From Endomicrobium sp. (GTDB lineage Bacteria; Elusimicrobiota; Endomicrobiia; Endomicrobiales; Endomicrobiaceae), in NCBI GenBank assembly GCA_031264425.1, contig JAISDY010000117.1, forward strand, positions 1-19,710: 19,710 nucleotides of DNA. The letters are read 5' to 3'. The translations under genes were made by a program, and so were the position numbers. Positions 16,374-19,710 of this stretch are shown piece after piece; position 1 is the stretch's first letter, and each line of letters begins with the position of its first letter. The notes under the pieces were generated by a model. The model did no database searches and was not told the DNA's origin. It saw nothing but the letters and a program-made list of their open reading frames with translations.

Positions 16374-17064
16374 CTATTTTTCTTAGCAGTTCTTCTCTCT
16401 TAAAGGGCTTTCTTAAAAATGGCAAATTTTCTTTTTTAAGAAAAGATAACACAGGGCTATCAAAATTAATGATTGACACCACTTTTAAATCTAAACCTTT
16501 TTCTTTTAGTTTTTGGAGAAAATTGTTTAGCTCATCCTCAGAAGAGGGTTCTACCAACACTAATCTAAAAGATCCCGGTTCCAAATCAAGGAACTTATCA
16601 AATTTTTGGAATACTGAAACATTATAACCTGCTTTCTCTAAAATCACGACAGAATCTGAATCTCCAGTTATAGCGGCGATCTTTTCTTCTCCAGCCTCTT
16701 CCGGCGACGCTATTCTTTTAAGGATTCTCAAAATCTTAGGAATATCAAATGGTTTGTCTATGACTAAAAACGCCTCTTTCCCCGCCTCTTTAATCAAATC
16801 TACAAGAGCGTATGCGGTCATTATAATAATAACGATTTTTTTGTTAAATTTCTTTATTTCTTTGGCGACTTCAACCCCATTCATTTCAGGCATTTTAATG
16901 TCAAGAAACACAACATCAAAATTGCCCGTCTTCACAGCTTCCACAGCTTCTAAACCGTTTCCCGCCATAGCAACACTATATCCCTGAACTTGAAGAATGC
17001 TTCCTAATGAACTTCTTAAAGACACTTCGTCATCAGCAATAAGAATATTCAAATTATTAGCCAC
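16363..17064 (-). CDS. Response regulator: receiver plus degenerate second receiver
   Basis: 233 aa. Residues 5-120 are an ordinary receiver: acidic pair Asp11/Asp12, phosphoacceptor Asp55 (VVFLDIKMP), Thr83 and Lys104 (DKPF). Residues about 128-230 look like a second receiver fold (KIAAITGD, VILEKAGYNVSVF, LVLVEPSSE, LKVVSIINFD, FLRKPFKREELL), but the phosphoacceptor position is Glu172 instead of Asp, with Lys219-Pro220 retained. No DNA-binding, enzymatic or other output domain. Start is GTG 17064 with a strong AAGGAG SD (17072-17077) 7 nt upstream; it overlaps the histidine kinase gene by 8 nt. By family knowledge it takes phosphate from the kinase encoded just upstream. Output is probably by protein-protein contact, an inference. 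The second half could alternatively be called an unrelated Rossmann-like domain. Confidence 0.88.
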   Translation of the reverse strand: MANNLNILIADDEVSLRSSLGSILQVQGYSVAMAGNGLEAVEAVKTGNFDVVFLDIKMPEMNGVEVAKEIKKFNKKIVIIIMTAYALVDLIKEAGKEAFLVIDKPFDIPKILRILKRIASPEEAGEEKIAAITGDSDSVVILEKAGYNVSVFQKFDKFLDLEPGSFRLVLVEPSSEDELNNFLQKLKEKGLDLKVVSIINFDSPVLSFLKKENLPFLRKPFKREELLRKIEEQ

Positions 17065-18586
17065 TTGTTTTCTCCTTCAGAGGGATATTTATAGAAAACT
17101 CAGTCCCTTTATTTTCCTCACTTGTCACTGTTATTCTTCCAAAATGCAATTCTACTATTTTTTTTACTATCGCAAGACCAAGCCCCATAGACTTCAATTT
17201 TGTTGTAAAAAGAGGAGTCCAAATATTATTAAGAATGTTGTCGTTAATTCCAGATCCGGTATCTTTAACTTTTATTTCAACAAAATCCCCACAGCGTTTT
17301 ACCGATATATAGATAATCCCACCGTCCGGCATGGAATCTCTCGCATTTATAATAAGCTGCTCTAAAACCTTGCTTAAGTTAGAACAATCAATCTCAGCTT
17401 TAACGTGTTCAAAATTTTCTTTAATTTCTATATTTTTTGGCAAGTTTACTGTAATAGTGGCGGAATGAACAATATCATCAACATATGCGTCCATTTTTTG
17501 AATATTTTCCAGAATTGAAAAAGAAAGGAGTTCTGAAAGAATCTTATTGATTCTTTCAAGCTCAGCAAAAAACATTTCAATCATTTTGGCAGATTTTTCG
17601 TCGCTGAAATCTTTAGTCTGCGAAAAAAAGAACATTATATTTTGTAAACTTGTCAATGGATTTTTAATCTCATGCGTCAAAGTCGCCGCAAGACTTCCGA
17701 TTGTCAAAAATCTTTCCGATTCCAATAGTTCTTTTTTTACTAGCTCAAGATTATTTTTCATCTTGATTAGCTCCTCGGACTTCTCGTCGGATAAAGCCCT
17801 CAGGTTTTTATCAAAATGCTTTTCTATTGAGTTAAAAGCTTCAACTAAATATTCATTTTCTCTAATTTTTAACAACGGATACTTATATGAAAATTTGCCA
17901 TTTGGCATATTTTTGACACTAATAGACAACTTTTCAATAGGGTCTAGAATTATTCTAACTAATAATAACGACAGACCTAAACAAAAAATTACAACCACAA
18001 TAGAAATTAGCACAGCGATATTTAATGTCTTTGCGATTTTCCGATCTGTATTTGCAAAAGATAGAGTTACCCTAACGGCACCTATTGACTCTTTTAATTT
18101 TATAGAATTTATTTCATCATTAGACGCGGGTATTGCGAATATGTCTTCTCCTTCTTTTAAGATGGGAGTCACCACTTCAAAAACCCTAGCGTTTCTTTTA
18201 GATTTATTAATAACTGCGGTTGTTTCGCCAATACTATTAAAGTCTATTTTGTTGTCCGATATAATTTTATTGATCTCAGCATCTGTTATTTTAGCCTCAA
18301 TTACTTCTCCGGAATCTTTATCGTATATCTCCGCACTAATGACATCGTCTTTAAAGATTGCTCTTTCAACAAGGGAATGTAAAGTTTTATATTGATTGAC
18401 AGATAAAGAGTCCGAACAAGAAGCGACTAAATCTTTGGCAAAAATTTTAGCTTTATTTTTTAGATTATCCTCAAGATTTGATTTGTAAGTTTTAATAAAA
18501 AAGCTCGTTAGAATAATTGAAGTTAAACTAACCGCAAACGTTATTATAAATAATAATTCTGTTTTTAAACTTATGAGCTTTTTCAT
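17057..18586 (-). CDS. Membrane sensor histidine kinase
   Basis: 509 aa. Seen: N-terminal transmembrane helix about 10-31, an extracytoplasmic sensor of about 150 residues (32-183, mixed alpha/beta, possibly Cache-like, no known ligand), second transmembrane helix about 188-213, HAMP-like linker about 210-262 (DPIEKLS start), a charged helical stretch, then HisKA with His305 (THEIKNPLTSLQN) and HATPase_c with N box Asn414 (IINARDSMPDGG), G1 DTGSG (442-446) and G2 GLGLAIVKK (468-476). All catalytic motifs are intact, so it should autophosphorylate and act on the response regulator encoded immediately downstream (8-nt overlap). ATG 18586 has no recognisable SD. It lies 56 nt after tRNA-Thr with no terminator seen, so it may be cotranscribed with that tRNA. 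Signal sensed is unknown. Confidence 0.93.
   Translation of the reverse strand: MKKLISLKTELLFIITFAVSLTSIILTSFFIKTYKSNLEDNLKNKAKIFAKDLVASCSDSLSVNQYKTLHSLVERAIFKDDVISAEIYDKDSGEVIEAKITDAEINKIISDNKIDFNSIGETTAVINKSKRNARVFEVVTPILKEGEDIFAIPASNDEINSIKLKESIGAVRVTLSFANTDRKIAKTLNIAVLISIVVVIFCLGLSLLLVRIILDPIEKLSISVKNMPNGKFSYKYPLLKIRENEYLVEAFNSIEKHFDKNLRALSDEKSEELIKMKNNLELVKKELLESERFLTIGSLAATLTHEIKNPLTSLQNIMFFFSQTKDFSDEKSAKMIEMFFAELERINKILSELLSFSILENIQKMDAYVDDIVHSATITVNLPKNIEIKENFEHVKAEIDCSNLSKVLEQLIINARDSMPDGGIIYISVKRCGDFVEIKVKDTGSGINDNILNNIWTPLFTTKLKSMGLGLAIVKKIVELHFGRITVTSEENKGTEFSINIPLKEKTSG
17072..17077 (-). promoter_or_regulatory. AAGGAG SD supporting a GTG start of the response regulator
   Basis: Minus strand AAGGAG, 7 nt, then GTG 17064-17062. 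It lies inside the 3' end of the histidine kinase gene, so the regulator can be initiated independently of the kinase stop. Confidence 0.75.
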
Positions 18587-18642
18587 TTTAAGTCTGTAAT
18601 CGCATTAGCAGTCAGTATGAACTTATTAAACAAGGAAGAAAT

Positions 18643-18715
18643 AGCCGACGATAGGGCTTGAACCTACGACCTGCGGTTTACAAAACCGCTGCTCTACCAA
18701 CTGAGCTACGTCGGC
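18643..18715 (-). tRNA. tRNA-Thr, anticodon UGU
   Basis: Full cloverleaf on the minus strand: acceptor GCCGACG/CGTCGGC, D arm GCTC/GAGC, anticodon stem GCGGT/ACCGC with loop TTTGTAA (anticodon TGT), variable AGGTC, T arm GTAGG/CCTAT with loop TTCAAGC. 73 nt including a T discriminator. CCA is not encoded. Reads ACA and, with a modified wobble base, other ACN codons. Promoter about 25 nt upstream. Confidence 0.97.
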
Positions 18716-18741
18716 ATAGAAAGCGAGGTTAATGTTTAGGA

Positions 18742-18770
18742 ATAATATAAAAATTACAGCCCCTTGTCAA
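18742..18770 (-). promoter_or_regulatory. Promoter of tRNA-Thr
   Basis: Minus strand: consensus -35 TTGACA (18765-18770), 17-nt spacer, -10 TATTAT (18742-18747). The -35 overlaps that of the divergent tRNA-Asn promoter by five bases. No separate promoter is evident for the histidine kinase gene. Confidence 0.8.
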
Positions 18771-18792
18771 ATTATAAAAAAATAGATATAAT
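18764..18792 (+). promoter_or_regulatory. Promoter of tRNA-Asn
   Basis: Plus strand: -35 TTGTCA (18764-18769), 17-nt spacer, perfect -10 TATAAT (18787-18792). Predicted start near 18799, about 26 nt before the mature tRNA. It shares its -35 bases with the tRNA-Thr promoter on the other strand. Confidence 0.8.
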
Positions 18793-18825
18793 GTTTTCAC
18801 ATATAGTTAATAAAAGATGTTCAAT

Positions 18826-18897
18826 TCCGACGTAGCTCAATGGTGGAGCAATCGGCTGTTAACCGATCGGTTGCTGGTTCGAGTCCAGTCGTCGGAG
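18826..18897 (+). tRNA. tRNA-Asn, anticodon GUU
   Basis: Full cloverleaf: acceptor TCCGACG/CGTCGGA, D arm GCTC/GAGC, anticodon stem ATCGG/CCGAT with loop CTGTTAA (anticodon GTT), variable CGGTT, T arm GCTGG/CCAGT with loop TTCGAGT, and discriminator G73 as is usual for tRNA-Asn. 72 nt, CCA not encoded. Its first 13 shared bases (CCGACGTAGCTCA) equal those of the divergent tRNA-Thr. Confidence 0.97.
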
Positions 18898-18918
18898 CTT
18901 TTTAAATTAATCATTTAT

Positions 18919-18949
18919 CCTGCTAAACACAGCAGGTTTTTTGTTTTTT
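18919..18949 (+). terminator. Intrinsic terminator after tRNA-Asn
   Basis: CCTGCT (18919-18924), loop AAACAC, AGCAGG (18931-18936), then TTTTTTGTTTTTT. A textbook rho-independent terminator 22 nt after the tRNA, isolating it from guaB. Confidence 0.9.
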
Positions 18950-19047
18950 AGCACGTATTGGATAGAGGTTTACGAAGAAGAAAAGCAACGCCAATTTAAA
19001 TTGCGTCAGCAAAAGAAAAACACAGAGGAAGACAACTCTTTATTTTC

Positions 19048-19077
19048 TTGTAATAGATATATATAAATTTGTAAAAT
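19048..19077 (+). promoter_or_regulatory. Likely promoter of guaB
   Basis: TTGTAA (19048-19053), 18-nt spacer, TAAAAT (19072-19077). Predicted start near 19084 leaves a leader of only about 16 nt containing the GGAG SD, so there is no room for a purine riboswitch. Moderate match in an AT-rich stretch. Confidence 0.45.
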
Positions 19078-19099
19078 AGTTTAAAAGCGGAGAGCAAAA

Positions 19100-19710
19100 A
19101 TGGATACAAAATTTGCAAAAGAAGCTTTAACATTTGATGACGTTTTATTAATTCCCCAGCATTCAGAAGTGCTTCCGAAAGATGTTCTTTTAAATACATA
19201 TCTCACAAAAAAAATTAAGCTTAACATACCGCTTATGAGCGCCGGAATGGACACCGTGACAGAATCAAAAATGGCTATAGCCATAGCCAGAGAAGGCGGT
19301 ATAGGTATAATCCATAAAAATATGTCCATAGAATCTCAAGCCACAGAGGTTGACCGTGTAAAGAGAAGCGATAATGGCGTTATATATAACCCGTTTTCTC
19401 TCAAGAAAGAGAACACTCTTGGCGAAGCAAAAATACTTGCGGAAAAATATAAAATCTCCGGCGTTCCAATCATAGACGACGCCGGCAAACTTATCGGAAT
19501 CACCACAAACAGAGATATGCGTTTTGAGAACGATACTAATAAGAGAATTTCTCAAATAATGACTAAAGATAATCTTGTAACCGCAAAAATCGGAACTTCT
19601 TTGCAAGAGGCAAGAGATATTTTGCAAAGCAAAAAAGTTGAAAAGTTGCCTCTAGTGGATGATAATTTCGTTTTAAAAGGTCTTATTACAATTAAAGACA
19701 TAGAAAAGTC
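19100..19710 (+). CDS. guaB: IMP dehydrogenase GuaB (3' end cut by window edge)
   Basis: NAD-dependent oxidation of IMP to XMP, first committed step of GMP synthesis; cytoplasmic tetramer. ATG 19100 has GGAG 7 nt upstream. 203 codons are in the window of about 490 expected. Seen: [18 protein letters not shown] (family N-terminus), [19 protein letters not shown] (about 43-61), [11 protein letters not shown] (about 66-76), then two CBS motifs of the Bateman domain, about 92-145 ([19 protein letters not shown]) and 152-203 ([18 protein letters not shown]). The catalytic Cys loop and flap are outside the window. It is the only protein gene on the plus strand and is separated from tRNA-Asn by a terminator. 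Very secure. Confidence 0.97.
   Translation, partial: MDTKFAKEALTFDDVLLIPQHSEVLPKDVLLNTYLTKKIKLNIPLMSAGMDTVTESKMAIAIAREGGIGIIHKNMSIESQATEVDRVKRSDNGVIYNPFSLKKENTLGEAKILAEKYKISGVPIIDDAGKLIGITTNRDMRFENDTNKRISQIMTKDNLVTAKIGTSLQEARDILQSKKVEKLPLVDDNFVLKGLITIKDIEK

Noticed and set aside
16253..16627. Plus-strand frame with a good AGGAG and ATG at 16292
   Set aside because: It runs antisense through the response regulator and its SD is part of the inverted repeat. The Ser/Phe/Leu-rich product looks like a shadow. Kept only as a note in the repeat finding.
17547..18395. Long plus-strand open frame of 282 codons
   Set aside because: It is antisense to the histidine kinase, whose sensor, HAMP and HisKA parts are clear. 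The translation is Ser/Phe/Ile rich with no recognisable motif, and no SD is seen.

Overview
The window is a compact, AT-rich bacterial chromosome segment (roughly one third G+C by eye). Nearly all protein genes lie on the minus strand in tightly packed, often overlapping operons. Only tRNA-Asn and the start of guaB are on the plus strand. There is no sign of phage, insertion sequence or CRISPR. Gene content and style (BCAA operon, AddAB, AMIN-domain amidase, AT-rich, short leaders, SD-led starts) fit a free-living or gut-associated bacterium. My best guess is Elusimicrobiota (Endomicrobium-like), but that is an impression from protein style, not something the sequence proves.

Layout, in the direction of minus-strand transcription (right to left). 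(1) 18643-18826: tRNA-Thr(UGU) on the minus strand and tRNA-Asn(GUU) on the plus strand diverge from two near-consensus promoters that share one -35 element. tRNA-Asn ends at a clear intrinsic terminator, followed by guaB (runs off the right edge). tRNA-Thr has no visible terminator and is followed after 56 nt by a two-component pair. (2) 16363-18586: membrane sensor histidine kinase overlapping a response regulator made of a normal receiver plus a degenerate second receiver with Glu at the phosphoacceptor position. A 14-bp inverted repeat lies at its 3' end. (3) 9673-15976: smpB, addA, addB; trans-translation and the AddAB double-strand-break helicase-nuclease. (4) 1-9208: a nine-gene head-to-tail run from one consensus-like promoter: ilvD, a small P-loop kinase, ilvB, ilvN, ilvC (valine/isoleucine/leucine synthesis), then a PASTA-repeat membrane protein, rpe, a secreted N-acetylmuramoyl-L-alanine amidase and murI (cell wall and pentose phosphate), the last cut by the left edge.

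The ilv genes supply acetolactate synthase (both subunits), reductoisomerase and dehydratase, so only the transaminase and any threonine deaminase or leucine branch are missing here. The downstream half couples a peptidoglycan-sensing type membrane protein with a peptidoglycan hydrolase and the D-glutamate supplier. PASTA next to rpe recalls the Firmicute kinase-rsgA-rpe cluster, but here the kinase domain is absent.

Most worth a second look: the Cys4 insert in acetolactate synthase, the P-loop kinase inserted in the ilv operon, the receiver/pseudo-receiver protein with its 3' inverted repeat, the kinase-less PASTA protein beside rpe, and the shared -35 tRNA promoter pair. Two stretches over 300 nt carry no recognisable gene (9209-9672 and 15977-16362). 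I found no convincing wholly new multi-gene system.
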